From Plantago major (taxonomy: Eukaryota; Streptophyta; Magnoliopsida; Lamiales; Plantaginaceae), in contig CM048844.1 of assembly GCA_026545765.1 (NCBI GenBank), positions 56,950,932 to 57,014,931 on the forward strand: 64,000 nt of DNA. Reading direction: 5' to 3'. The position numbers were made by a program, and so were the translations under genes. The notes under the pieces are model-generated. The model did not search any database, was not told the origin of the DNA, and saw nothing but the letters and a program-made list of their open reading frames with translations. This document shows positions 21,422 through 32,529 of the stretch, piece after piece. Numbering within the stretch: position 1 is the first letter of the stretch; the number at the start of each line of letters is the position of its first letter.

Positions 21422-24400
21422 ATGTTCTTTTTTGGAACATTCGCGGAATAGGCAATGTGCCTTCGCAAACTATGCTTCGTCAGCATTGTGTTTCTACTCG
21501 GCCTCATTGGCTTGCTATTGCGGAACCTAAAATGCATTCGAGATCTATCTCAAATGCTTACTGGAACTCTTTAGGTTTGCGTTTTGTTAGGGAAAATTCT
21601 CGTACTGGAAGTTTGCCTAATCTTTGGATTCTAGAGGACGCATCTTTGTCAGGTACCTCTATCTTTTTCAGTTCAAGTCAAGTTATTGTTCTGCAAGTTT
21701 CTTTATTTCAGCAAAGTTTTTACTTGGCTTTTATTCATGCACATGCTGATTATCTTCGGCGACGGGAACTTTGGCGTGATATTCTTAATATTCCTGCTGG
21801 TCCGTTGATTCTTGTTGGTGATTTTAATTCGGTCCTGGGGGCTCATGAGAGATCGGATGGAAGGCCTCCGGCGCGGCATGAGGTTCTTGATTTCTCCTCT
21901 TTCATTAACAATGGTAACTTTATTTAACCTCCTAGTACAGGGTGTCAGTTTACTTGGTCGAATAGAAGATTTGCCAGTGGTTATTTGGAGACTAGGATTG
22001 ATAGGGTTCTCTCAACAGCTTATTTTCTGGATTTGTGGGACACTGTTAGATTTCATATTGGGATTCGAAATTGCTCTGATCATAGTCCTCTGTTTGTTCA
22101 TTGTACACGGGAACAAGAGGTTGGCAGGCCTCGTTCTTTTCGTTTCCAGAGCATGTGGTTGAGTCATGATTCTTTCTCTGACGTTGTTAGTTCTTCGTGG
22201 AATTTGTCTATTTCAGCTACAAGTGCTTTCTCAGTGGTTATTGATAAGTTGAAGCGTCTACAGGGTGTACTTAAACAGTGGAATCTCACTGTTTTTGGGA
22301 ACCTGCAGATTCGTCTTCAAGCGGCTCAGAATCGCCTCCAGGAGGTACAGGATCGTCTCAGTACCTTGGGACCTACTGATGACATTCCTCGTGAGGAATT
22401 AGCAGCCCTTTCTGAGTATAACAGTATTTTAGCTCAGCAAACGACTTTCTTGAGACAGAAAAGTAGGGAACATTGGCTGCGGGATGGTGATAGGAATTCC
22501 GCTTTCTTTCATCGCAGTTTGCAGGTTAATAAAGGTCGGTTTGGTATCTCCTCCCTTCTAATTGATGGTATTGTTACTCAGGATAGGCAGACTATACGTG
22601 ATCATATGGTTGCTTACTATGAAGGCCTTTTCGCACAATCACAACCGACCACGACTATTTTTGATGGACTTGCTGATCTTATTCCGGTAATGCGAATGGC
22701 GAGAATGCGGGCCTACTTCGCATCCCTACAGGCGATGAGATTCGTCATGTGGTGTTTGGGATGTGCCCGGATAGTGCTCCAGGTCCATATGGGTTTGGAG
22801 GTCGTTTCTATCAGTCTATGTGGCATGTTATTGGGGCTGATGTGATAAGTGCAGTACGCACCTTTTTCATTCATGGCCAGTTTCCTTCAGATATGAATGC
22901 CAGTTTTGTCACTCTAATTCCGAAGATTAGGGAAGCCTTGCGTATTGAGGACTTTCGTCCCATTGTTCTAGGTAACTTTTTGTATAAGATTATTGCCAAA
23001 GTTCTGGCTGATCGTTTAGGGCGCATCCTTTCTGGGATAATCTCCTTTCACCAGTTTGGTTTCATTCCGGGTCGTCGTATACATGATTGCATCGCTTTAG
23101 CCTCTGAGGGTGTTAATAGCTTAGGGATTCGTTCCCAAGAAGGTAATCTGGTGCTTAAAGTGGATATTCGGAAAGCCTTTGACACACTAAACTGGAATTT
23201 TTTGCTGGCTGTCTTATCACAATGGGGTTTTTCGCACACTTTTGTGGGTTGGATCCATCATATTTTGCACTTTGCCAGGCTCTCTATTCTGATTAATGGT
23301 GCTCCGGAAGGCTATTTTGGTTGCTCTCAAGGAGTCAGACAAGGGGATCCACTTTCTCCTCTTCTATTCTGTGTGGCAGAAGAAGTTCTTAGTAGGCGTT
23401 TATCCCGGCGGTGAAACAGGGAGATATCGTCTTTTTTCATTGGGATAAATATTGATTTTCCTTCTCATCTTCTTTATGCAGATGACGTTATCGTTTTTTG
23501 CAGGGCCTCCAATAATAATTGCAGGGCGATCCTTAAGATTCTAGAGCATTATGCTTCTTGGTCTGGCCAACACTTTAATCCACAGAAGTCGCGGGTCTAT
23601 TTTGGCTCCTTCATCTCAAATGCCAGGAAATACAGGATGCGGCGAACGCTGGGAATTACTGAAGGTACTCTTCCGTTTAATTATCTTGGAGTGCCATTAT
23701 TTCGTGGTGCACCACGGGCTATTCATTTGCAATCCATTGCCGACTCCATTATGGACAAATTTGCAAAATGGAAAGGTACTTCTTTATCTATGGCTGGACG
23801 CATTTGTCTAGTTCAATCAGTTATACAGGGGTCCTTTGTTCATTCAATGATGGTTTACCGATGGCCGACCACCCTTCTTAAACGTTTGGATTTTCATATA
23901 CGGAATTTTGTGTGGACTGGTGATATTCATAAGAAAGGGGCTATTTCTGTATCCTGGAAGAGGTGTTGTGTTCCAAAATCTGAGGGTGGCCTTGGCATTC
24001 GATCTCTTGTGGCATCTAATGAGGCTTATCTCTCTCTACTAAGCTGGAACATTTGGACTGCAAAGGAACATTATTTGGACATCTTTCGTTGTCGGTTTTT
24101 TCTTCATCAGAATTTGCGATCTCGGGTAGCCTCTTCGATCTGGTTTGGGTTTAAATTCTGTTATCCCACCCTGGATCTCAACTCCCGGAGGCTGGCAAGT
24201 CAAGGTTCAGGTATTCGTTTTTGGTCGGATAATTGGCTTGGTTATTGTATTGCCGATAGAGTTCAGATTCCATCGCATCTTCGGCATCAGTTTGAACATC
24301 CGATATCAGACTATTGGATTCAAGGAAAATGGGTGCTTCTGGATGAATTTCGTTTAGCTTTTCCAGAGGTTTCTAGGGACATCATTTCTTATCATTTGGG

Positions 24401-25519
24401 TCCTGCAAATTCTGATGTCAGGGTTTGGACAAATTCCATTGATGGTTCAGTATCCTCCAAACAAATGTATCATAAGGTTCGTACTTCTTATCTACAGGTG
24501 AAATGGGGTGATTGGATTTGGGCGCATTTCATTCCACCCCGTCGGTCTATAACGACTTGGAGGGCCATCCACGGTAAGCTCCCAGCTATGGATAGACTTC
24601 GTCTTATTGGTTTTGTGGGTCCATCCTTTTGTGTTTTTTGCAGAGCTGCAGATGAATGCATGGATCACCTCTTGGTTTCTTGCCCCCTTTATTCAGACTA
24701 TATGGGCCCGCCTTTTTGGCACTTTCCAGGTCCCCTATCGGGATTTTGCGAGTATAAACGAGCTCCTTTATTCACGATAGAGAGTTTTTAGTCCCAGATC
24801 CTTTCCCTTTGGCGACTTACTATTATTATTATTTGGGTGCTCGCACCAGAACAAGTGGATTTTTGATGGTGTTGATTTCTCCCGTTCGATCTTGACTACT
24901 ATTTGGGGTCTTGTTGGGAGGCCAATTCACTTCCTCTAGGCACTATGTTTAATTCTCGATAGATTTGATTTTGCACTCTTTTAGAATCCGTGGTTGTCCT
25001 CGAAAGTCTCCGTAGATTATCGAGGTTCATTGGCAACCTCCCCTACCAGGTTGGACGAAATGCAACACGGATGGCAGTTCAAAAGGAGCTCCAGGTGATT
25101 CTACGGCAGCCGGCATTTTTCGCAATTGTAGGGGCTTTGTTCAAGGATGCTATGCCTCTCAGCTAGGTTGCTTGTATGCCTTTGAAGCAGAATTGATTGC
25201 AGCTATGACTGGTATCGAAATTGCTCATGCTAAAGGCTGGAGGATGCTTTGGTTGGAAACGGATTCAACCTACGTGGCAGAACTTCTCCAATTCGAAGCT
25301 GTCCCTTGGAGATATCGGAATCGCTGGTTGTTGGTTCTTTCTCTCTTGGAGGACATGGATTTTCGGGTCTCGCATATTTTTCGTGAGGGGAATGCTGTTG
25401 CAGATGCTCTATCTAATCAAAATATCGACGGGTTTAGGTCCTCATCACCGGATTGCATTCGTTCTCATATTTGTAGAGATATGTCTTGTCGGCCTTTTTA
25501 CAGGTTTACGCAACATTAA
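21418..25519 (+). pseudogene. LINE ORF2 (endonuclease-RT-zf-RVT-RNase H), broken
   Basis: It starts with MNVLFWNIRGIG, the APE-type endonuclease start; AIAEPKMHS and ILVGDFNSVLG are the next endonuclease landmarks, then SDHSPLF. An in-frame TAA is at 21925-21927. A frameshift occurs at about 22700-22730, just before the RT block PDSAPGPYGF (normally APGPDGF). RT motifs follow: FVTLIPKI, FRPIVLGNFLYKIIAK, DIRKAFDTLNW, GVRQGDPLSPLLF. An in-frame TGA is at 23412-23414, then the catalytic box LLYADDVIVF at about 23470. A zf-RVT domain (WAHFIPPRRSITTWRAIHGK ... CVFCRAADECMDHLLVSCP) is followed by a stop at 24789-24791 and another frame change. The tail (CNTDGSS, FEAELIA, LETDS, REGNAVADALS) is the RNase H domain found in many plant L1 elements. 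Non-functional as it stands. Confidence 0.9.
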
Positions 25520-25771
25520 TGCTTGGGCACTCTTTTTCCCTGCCATAGGTTTTTTTCCCCACTGGGTTTTTCTATGGTAGGGTTTTAACGAACTGTCATT
25601 TGCAAGTGGGCATTTCTCGCCAACGGGTTATTGTGAAGTTCTGTTTACTTTGCTTTCACTTTGGTTTCTCTCTTGACTGCCCGCATGTGGGATCAGCTTG
25701 AGAGTCTACCTGACTTTTTTCGTTGTTCTTCTTTTCTTTTCTTTTTTTTTTTTCAATACAAGATCGATTCA

Positions 25772-26557
25772 TTCATCCAAAGACCTATACTAGCATGCTC
25801 AAGATTTCACCACCAACCCATGGGTGTTGTTTAGCTACTCATATTCATGTTGTCACAAGCAATAAATATGATAAACATAGGCATAAACATACACAAGAAT
25901 GTAAACAAAGGGAAACAATACAGATTTACCGAATGACTTTGAATAATGAAGCTCCAATGGATAACAATGGTGAAAGTACTGTTTACAGGAAGAAATCTTC
26001 AGCTCAATGGTTAACCAAGACTCCAACTTCAATCAGATGGATGAATCTTGGAACCCTAGACCTCTCAAACTCTCCCCAAAAATGTTGTGAAATGAAAAAG
26101 TGATGTTTGAAATTACAAATCTGGAGATTAAAACGTAGAATCAAAGAAAAGTAATGCCAAAAAACTGGCAGATCGGAGGCAGGCGATCGCCCCAGCCGGA
26201 CCGGACTCTGGAATGCAGCCCTCTATGGTCGCGTCCAGAGCTCCGGGCGATCGCCCCACTTCCTTCGGGCTCGATTTTCACCTTATTCTTTCGTCCTTGA
26301 CCCGTTTGGCATTCTGGTAACCTTCATGGCACCTATTTGGAGTCTTAGAGCTTGTGATCTCCGAGAAAGTGCATTAAAATGCATTGTTTTGACTCCTTTT
26401 CTTCATGAAAAGTACCTAAAACCTGGAATCAAGGTGCAAACACAAGAAAGACAAACAAAATACAAAATATATACAAATAAAGGAAAAACTAATCTAAAAG
26501 TTAGTAAAAACAAGGTAAAAAGAACCTGATGAGGTGTCCTAAAAACGCCTCATCACT
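25772..26557. mobile_element. Unclassified repeat, copy B, right part
   Basis: Starts with the duplicated ttcatccaaagaccta and ends in a hairpin (tgatgagg...cctcatca, 26528-26555) followed by ct. It contains GC-rich palindromes ggcgatcgcc (twice) and a ggtcgcg motif, paralleling copy A. Total copy B length without the LINE is about 1.24 kb. The env-like reading of Sirevirus 2 resumes right after it. Confidence 0.55.
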
Positions 26558-27260
26558 GCATCATTCTGATGATGATGAAGAGGAAGATGAAGATGAAAAT
26601 CCCCTTCACAAAAAGAGAAATTCAAGCAGCCACTCTGAACCCTTAGCTGCAGTCCCTCTAGCAGCTTAGACACCTTCTGGTAACACCAAGTCTCTCCAAC
26701 AAGGTACTTCAACTGAAGTTCCCCCAACAAAAAGGAAAGAAAACTCTAGACAAAAGAGGAATAGAGAATGAGCTCTAAGATTTGGCAATCCACTACCACC
26801 TATTCCTGAAGAAGCTATGATTGAGTATGTGAAGATTGACTTTGATCCCTCTCTGTGGAGATGCATTCATCAAAAGAATAGTTACTGGACACTAGAACTG
26901 AAACATCTACTAGTCAATGAAGGAGTACTTCTAGATCCCATCTTTAAGCAGATGATGGCATGGAGAAAAGACAAGCAAGATTTGATGTCTAAGGATCGTG
27001 TCAAGCATTGGCTAGACTTTGAAATAAAAGTCAGACAGATAGCTAGGAAGATGGAGCTATCTTATGCCTGTCCTTACCATAGGCCTGATGATGTGCAAAA
27101 GATTGAAAATGCCATGGGAACAGGCTCAAGGACAAAGCTGGCAGTTGAACCTTATAAGTCATTCTACATGACCAAAGAACAATTTTTGGGAGATTTAATG
27201 TATCTGAGAAAGATATATGTATACTACAATCCCTCAAAAATACAGCTTGAACATGCCTGA
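26558..27260 (+). pseudogene. Env-like region of Sirevirus 2, 3' part
   Basis: Directly after copy B the frame reads an acidic stretch (HHSDDDEEEDEDENPLHKKR) and stops at about 26667. A 147-residue open segment follows (26817-27260) with IDFDPSLWRCIHQKNSYWTL and RVKHWLDFEIKVRQIARKME. This is sequence between pol and the 3' LTR of a Sirevirus. No known enzyme motif was seen. Together with 17438-18750 it forms one gene split by copy B and the LINE and broken by stops. Confidence 0.55.
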
Positions 27261-27769
27261 CAATGGGTAAATATCTTTGGATAGAGAACATGATAAAAAA
27301 TCAACCCACCAAATCTTACAAGCAGAATGCTGAAGATGCAAGGAGAGCCGAGATGACAATCAGAACCTACATCCTTGATTACTCAGGTGATGTTAACAGA
27401 TTTGGTGACAAGGTTTTCCAAAGGAACTGAAGATGAAGACCTGAAGACCAATTTTGAGGATGTTCATTGGAACTTGGACATTCCCGTTGTCCTAAAAATT
27501 GTGTAATTTTTTTATCTTGCTGATTGTACTTTAATGCTTATTTGTAAAAGTTATCTCTGTACTTTCTTGTAATCTATCTGATGAACCTACTCTCAGATGC
27601 CTTTTTATAAAAGATAACTTGTCAACAAAGATTACACCTTGTGATTTGGTTGATGTTTACCTTCTGCACTTAAATGAATGAATTGAAAAGATCATAAGAA
27701 ATGTTTAAGTGTTGGATTGTTTCCTCATCCAGTTCATGATAGGTTTTTCAGATATTCATAGGTGACTGA
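27261..27769 (+). other. Non-coding 3' region of Sirevirus 2
   Basis: AT-rich; degenerate coding traces to about 27430 (TMRTYILDYSG-like, out of frame), then spacer up to the polypurine tract. Confidence 0.4.
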
Positions 27770-27786
27770 TCAAAAAGGGGGAAATT
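27770..27786 (+). other. Polypurine tract of Sirevirus 2
   Basis: caaaaagggggaaat immediately before the LTR start at 27787; a Sirevirus-type purine tract. Confidence 0.85.
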
Positions 27787-29198
27787 TGTTAGGAATATCT
27801 ATTTAGATTTTGATCAGTAAGCCGTAATGACTTATCTTAGCTCAGAAAGGTAACTAGTACTCTTTGTTCACTTGAACATTGTAAAAGAGGAAGCTTACTG
27901 AGTATATTAGTCTAGCATATCTTGTATAGGATGTTAGGTCTCAGATTGTAATTTTTATATCTTTGAAGACGACCAAGAAGCAAGCATCCAACAGGAAGAG
28001 CTCTATTTATTGAAGATCAAGATACTACACAAGATTGCTGAAAACTAAGTAGAAATGTCTCCTCAGATACCTTGGCTCAGATACCTTGAAGAAAATAAGT
28101 GTCTTTGGAAGACAAGCTTTTCAAGAGGTTTCTGATACCCAAAGGTTATTGAGTAAGGAAGTGCAAAGCCTCATATAGCTTGCATATTTCCATTGAGACT
28201 AGAGGACAAAAGATAGTACAGTGCATTTATTACGCAGACATAGATGTCTGAGCAAGAGAAAATCTTTGTAAAGAGACAAAGCTCACTGTCGTACTATCAT
28301 AGATATCAATAGTTTGAATTTCTAAGTGCCTAATGGATACTATTCAAACGACATGATTTTCAATTATAAATATCACCACTTAGAATGCTTGAACACACAC
28401 AACTACGAACTTACAACTCTCAAGCATACAAGCCTTCAAACCTACTTACTCTCATTAGCTTACTGTTGTGACTCACGCTCTTGATTCTAAGTAGCACGAA
28501 AGTTCTAAGTGTCCTGATCCTTAACAAGACTTGTTTACTGTGAAAGAGTTGAATCCAAGGATAAAGTTGCGACTGATATCTGAAATTCATTCTCTTGAAT
28601 AAAAACAAGAACTTGGGTCAGTAAAGAACAACTTCCCATACACTGGAAAGAGTATCAAGGAAGATTGATTCTTCTAAGCTCTCTAAGATAACTGAATAAG
28701 TTATCAAGAAAGCTTACATGACAAACTACCATAACCAACACCACCAGGCGTGTTTAGGAAAAGGATTTAGTTAGAAAACTAATGTCCTCACCTAACTGAG
28801 CACATGAAGTACTTGGCTTTGGAAGCTGGGGAATAACTCAAAGGCTACTGAGTAGAGGAAGTACTTGGCTGAGAAAGCTGGGGAATAACTCAGGGGGAAC
28901 ACTTGGTTGGAAACCTAGTGTTAAAGGGATCAATAGATAGGATTTTGTAAGGAAACCTCATTATCTTATCTTAGTGGATTCAAGTCTTGAGAAAGGGCGA
29001 GTGGATTAGTTGAAGGATTACGCCACCTTCAGATACCACTATAAAAAGCTTTGTGTTATTTATTTACTGCACTTTACTTACTGTTTTATATTACTTGCTG
29101 AGTACTTACACACTTTATAGCTTGCTGACACGTGCACTTATCACAAAAAGACTTCCGTTTTCTGAATTTAAGTATCAGATACCTGTATAGCTATCTGA
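27787..29198 (+). repeat. 3' LTR of Sirevirus 2, truncated
   Basis: Homologous along its length to the solo LTR 13465-14964, including the TATA region (ttataaatatc near 28364) and the ~50-bp tandem motifs. It stops at 29198, corresponding to about 14883 of the solo LTR, so the last ~81 bp are missing where the Tat LTR begins. Confidence 0.9.
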
Positions 29199-30226
29199 GA
29201 CCTGCAAGGCAACAAGAGCAAACCTAGAGACGTGAGGTTCCAAGGTGACACCGGTGTGGTGCCGACCGAAGGGACTCCGACGCTCAAGTCAGTAAACTGG
29301 AAGAGGACGTAAGAATTGAAGGAGATAGAGAGAAGGATGATGAGAGTCGACTTATCCTGTTGAGTGGATCGGTTCGGCAATGAATGGACGGGCACTGGTG
29401 AGATGGTTAGCTACTCGTCTGAGGGAGATAGCTAGTCGTGTCGGAAGATGGATGATGATGATGGTGGTTGAAGGTGGAAGGAGATGGGGAAGGTCGATGA
29501 TGATGGTTGAACGTGGAAGGAGATAGGGAAGGTCGATGATGATGGTGGTTGATCGTAGGCGATGGTGGATGATCGTAAGTAGCTTAGAGCGTTGATCGGA
29601 TAGCTTGAGAGTGATGGAGGCGTCAGAGAGATTGCTAGGGTTTGTTTTCTGAAAGTTCCCTCCTCCTAACCTTCTTCCTTTCCTTCCTATATAGAGACTC
29701 TTCCTTCCACCCGTTGGAATCTCTCATACCCACCTCTCCATCCTTTCCGATCAATTTGTTGGAGTTCATTTGAATTGAGTTGGACCCCTTCTCAGTAGGT
29801 TAGAAGGCACCTCTTTACTGGAGTCTGTTAGGCGAACTAGTCCAACCATCCATCGTGGGTTGACTAGTTCCATCGGCCTAGTAAGAGTGTTCACTTGTGG
29901 ACTTGTTTGAGTGACCCATGTGGGTTGGGTTGTCAACCAGCTGGAGGGTTGGCAAGGTCGCTCGAACTAGGTAGGTTGGCTTGAACCAGTTGGATGGTCT
30001 TCATAGTTGGCTTGGCTAGGTGAGCCAGCTAGCTAGTTAGCTCGTCAATAAGTCGGATGGTTTACGAGGGGTATTGAGCTAGGTAGCTTGGTCCACTGGC
30101 TTAGTTAGGCTAGCCATTCGACCTTTGAGATTCGACTTGCTCGTCAGATCGAGCTGGACTTTTTATTGGGTCGTGAATTGGGCCATAGCCTTGCGGGCTA
30201 ATTAAATACGAATTTTAGCCAATACA
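29199..30226 (-). repeat. 3' LTR of the Tat element, outer end truncated
   Basis: Matches 41529-42552 with few differences; one ~20-bp block near 29276-29300 is rearranged. The inner end is gccaataca. The first ~55 bp of the right copy (41474-41528) have no counterpart; here the sequence joins the Sirevirus 2 LTR directly. It contains ~49-bp tandem motifs (gatgatgatggt...ggaggagat-like, 29450-29560) and a TATA box (sense CTATATAGG near 29690). Confidence 0.92.
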
Positions 30227-30240
30227 GTTTGTCCCCCACT
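30227..30240 (-). other. Polypurine tract of the Tat element
   Basis: Sense AGTGGGGGACAAAC directly before the LTR start TGTATTGGC. Confidence 0.85.
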
Positions 30241-31924
30241 CTTCGAGTCGAGTGTCTCGAGTCGGAGAGTAGAAGTTCTATGCCAGAAAAAATGATGCTC
30301 ACCGGAATTTCAAGCAAATGGCATCTCGCTCTTTCAGATATAAAAATTATTATGTGGATCCACCGAGACAATAAATCATTATTCTGGCGAAAATGGAACG
30401 ATTGACCAGATGGGTGTATTTCATTTGGAGTGAACGGGCTGTCGGCCTGATGAAATGTCGTAAAATGGAAGTTGACAGACAACTTTAGTCGAAGAAGTCA
30501 ACCTAGGAAAATGGAAGCTGACAGACAACTTTAGTCGAAGAAGTCAGCCTAGGAGGGTGGAAGCTTACCGATAGACTTAATTGGATGAGCTGACTGGCAG
30601 ACACCCTTGGTCGAGTAAGTTGAAATGCATTTGGACAACCAAACTGGTAGAGGAGGGTCATTGGTCGATCATTAAGGAAGGCCCTTGGTCGACTAAGCCA
30701 TAGACGAAGGTCATTGAGAAGGCTCTTGATCGAAATGTAAGGTGCCTTGTCCAAATTGAAATACTAGCAACTCTTTTCACACGTATAATTCAATTAGTAC
30801 TATTTGACTTGGATAAAAAACTCTAGAAATTTCAAGTTGCCTCAAAATAACCCAATATAATACTTTCACCCACACATACCTACCATCACTCTCATTCCTC
30901 TTCCTCTTCTTCTCACTTTATCAGATCCACGGAACCCTTCCTTTCTACTCACAAATCAGACCGGGGCAGGTTCGAAATGCACAAGATGAGGGAGAAAGGA
31001 GCATGGAGATCGTGGTTGGGAGCGATATGCTGCGATGATGACCGGAGTTGGGTGTTTCCGGTTGAGGTTTTGTGGTAAGTTGGAGGCGGTCTGTGGCGAC
31101 CTGAGAGGAAGAAGAGGGTGTTGGATCTGGCCAGAGAGGAAGAAGAAGGAGCTAGGCACGTTTCACCGGGATTGATTCTTTTTCGGTGAATTGGGGGCGA
31201 GCTGTGCGCATGGAGTGAAGTACTGAGGGAGCCAGGTCTTTGTGCTTTGCTTTGTGTGTTGGTATTTTCCGGTGAGAGGCATACCGGAGTGGGCGCGCTG
31301 GTGACCGGAGAGTAGAGGACGGTGAGAGGGTTTTCAACGAGCTGAGGTGTTTTGATTGTGGCTGAAGCTTCCACTGGCTGAGATTGGCTGGAACTCGTTG
31401 TTTTCCGGTGGCTAAGTACAAGCTGTATAATTTTCAGCGTCCTTTTTTTTTTTTTTTTTTTTGAGTAGCTCTACTAGTGGAAGAGTGGTGTTATCATTCT
31501 GCTCGGAGTTTGGATAGATCATTACTTAGTCAGATTGTAAGTTGTTTTTTTCTTTGAAGGGCGTATGAGCCTCGTTGCCTTGTAGTGATGTAAAACAAAC
31601 ATATGTATGATTTTTTTTTTTTTTTATCAAACGGTATTCAGTGATATTCATTGAATTTGGTTGGTGGATCTGAGAATTGGTGAAGGAGCACAATCGTTAT
31701 TTTGTCTCTCATGATATTCATATCGTGATGCTTTGTTTGCAAATGAACATGTTATTGAGGTCACTTGTGAAGTTAGGGATGTCTCCCTTGTCATAATATG
31801 AATGGTTGGTCCTGCTGCTTGTGATTGTTGTATATAGTAGGGCTTGATAATACTTTGTTTGATGAAGAGATGTTAAATTTTCTCTTAGAAATTAATTCGA
31901 TGTAAATAACTTGATGATAGCTCG
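30241..31924 (-). other. Non-coding 3' region of the Tat element, distal part
   Basis: No conserved domain. Minus-strand ORFs at 30949-31374 are Ser/Pro-rich and unsupported. Poly(T) tracts lie at 31443-31462 and 31612-31625. A short duplicated block (tgacagacaactttagtcgaag) occurs at 30473 and 30518. Confidence 0.5.
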
Positions 31925-32400
31925 AGTGTAGCTTTTAAAAAGCTCGCCAGGAGCTTGAGAGCAACTTCCCGAGAGTCTTAGAAGAACTCTAGGAGCATTG
32001 GAGATAAGCTTTTGGAGAGCTTGGAAGTAGCTTCCCGAGAGCCTTAGAAGAACTCTAGGGGCATTGGAGATAAGCTTTAGAAAAGATTGAGAGTAGCTTC
32101 CTTGGAGCTAGCTTGCTAGGAGCGAGGCAGCTTCCTAGGGGCTTGCTAGGAGCGTGATAGTTTTTAGCGACGACTTATGAGTCTGGTAGCTCCCTAGGAG
32201 CTTGGTAGCTTGCTGAGGGCCTTGTATCTTTCTAGCAGCGACTTATGAGTTTGGTAGCTTCCTAGGAGCTTGATAGCTCTCTAGGAGTTTGATAACTTGC
32301 CAGGAGCCTTGTAGCTTCCTAGTAACGACTTATGAGTTTGGTAGCTAACTAAGAGCTTGTTGGCTTCCTAGGAGCTAGAGAAGGGCATGCAATGAGCTTG
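31925..32400. repeat. Diverged tandem repeats in the Tat 3' region
   Basis: Two imperfect ~75-bp copies with 'cttagaagaactctagg' near 31977 and 32043, then three copies around 'cgacttatgagt' near 32171, 32239 and 32326, with 'ggtagcttcctaggagctt' motifs between them. Confidence 0.7.
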
Positions 32401-32529
32401 AGAGATCCTTACTCTTTTTGAGAATTAGCTTTTGCTTCTCTTTTTGAAGAGTTTGAGAGGAGATCGGAAGGAAACCTAAAAGCACTGAAGGAGTGCTTCC
32501 GAAGTGCTGTAGAAGAGCTAGTGAGGAGT

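Larger units (their letters stand above)
19205..25771 (+). mobile_element. L1-type LINE retrotransposon, full length but inactivated
   Basis: A 6.57-kb element flanked by a 16-bp target-site duplication ttcatccaaagaccta (19189-19204 and 25772-25787). The order is a 5' UTR with three ~180-bp monomers, ORF1 (DUF4283-type with zinc knuckle), ORF2 (endonuclease, RT, zf-RVT, RNase H), then a T-rich 3' UTR. There is no poly(A) tail; the 3' end is a T-rich stretch followed by caatacaagatcgattcat. ORF2 has two nonsense codons and at least two frameshifts. Confidence 0.92.
17438..29198 (+). mobile_element. 3' part of a second Sirevirus-like element (Sirevirus 2), nested and truncated
   Basis: The plus-strand order is env-like coding remnants, a polypurine tract (27770-27786) and an LTR starting tgttagg. 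The 5' LTR, gag and pol are not in the window: left of 17438 is Sirevirus 1 and beyond that the satellite. The internal sequence is interrupted by repeat copy B, which contains the LINE. The 3' LTR is cut at 29198, where the Tat element begins. Confidence 0.8.

Noticed and set aside
20545..21530. Several ORFs overlapping LINE ORF1 in other frames
   Set aside because: ORF1 has family motifs across its length; the others are shadows.
18735..26571. Helitron identity for repeat copy B (TC start, hairpin, CTRR end)
   Set aside because: A hairpin exists, but the CTRR and A/T insertion signature do not hold consistently in both copies A and B.
30949..31374. Minus-strand ORF of 141 residues, Ser/Pro-rich
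   Set aside because: No recognisable domain, a composition typical of non-coding reading, and it lies in the Tat 3' untranslated region.
31443..31625. Poly(T) tracts as poly(A) tails of inserted retrotransposons
   Set aside because: No flanking duplication or coding remnant was found next to them.
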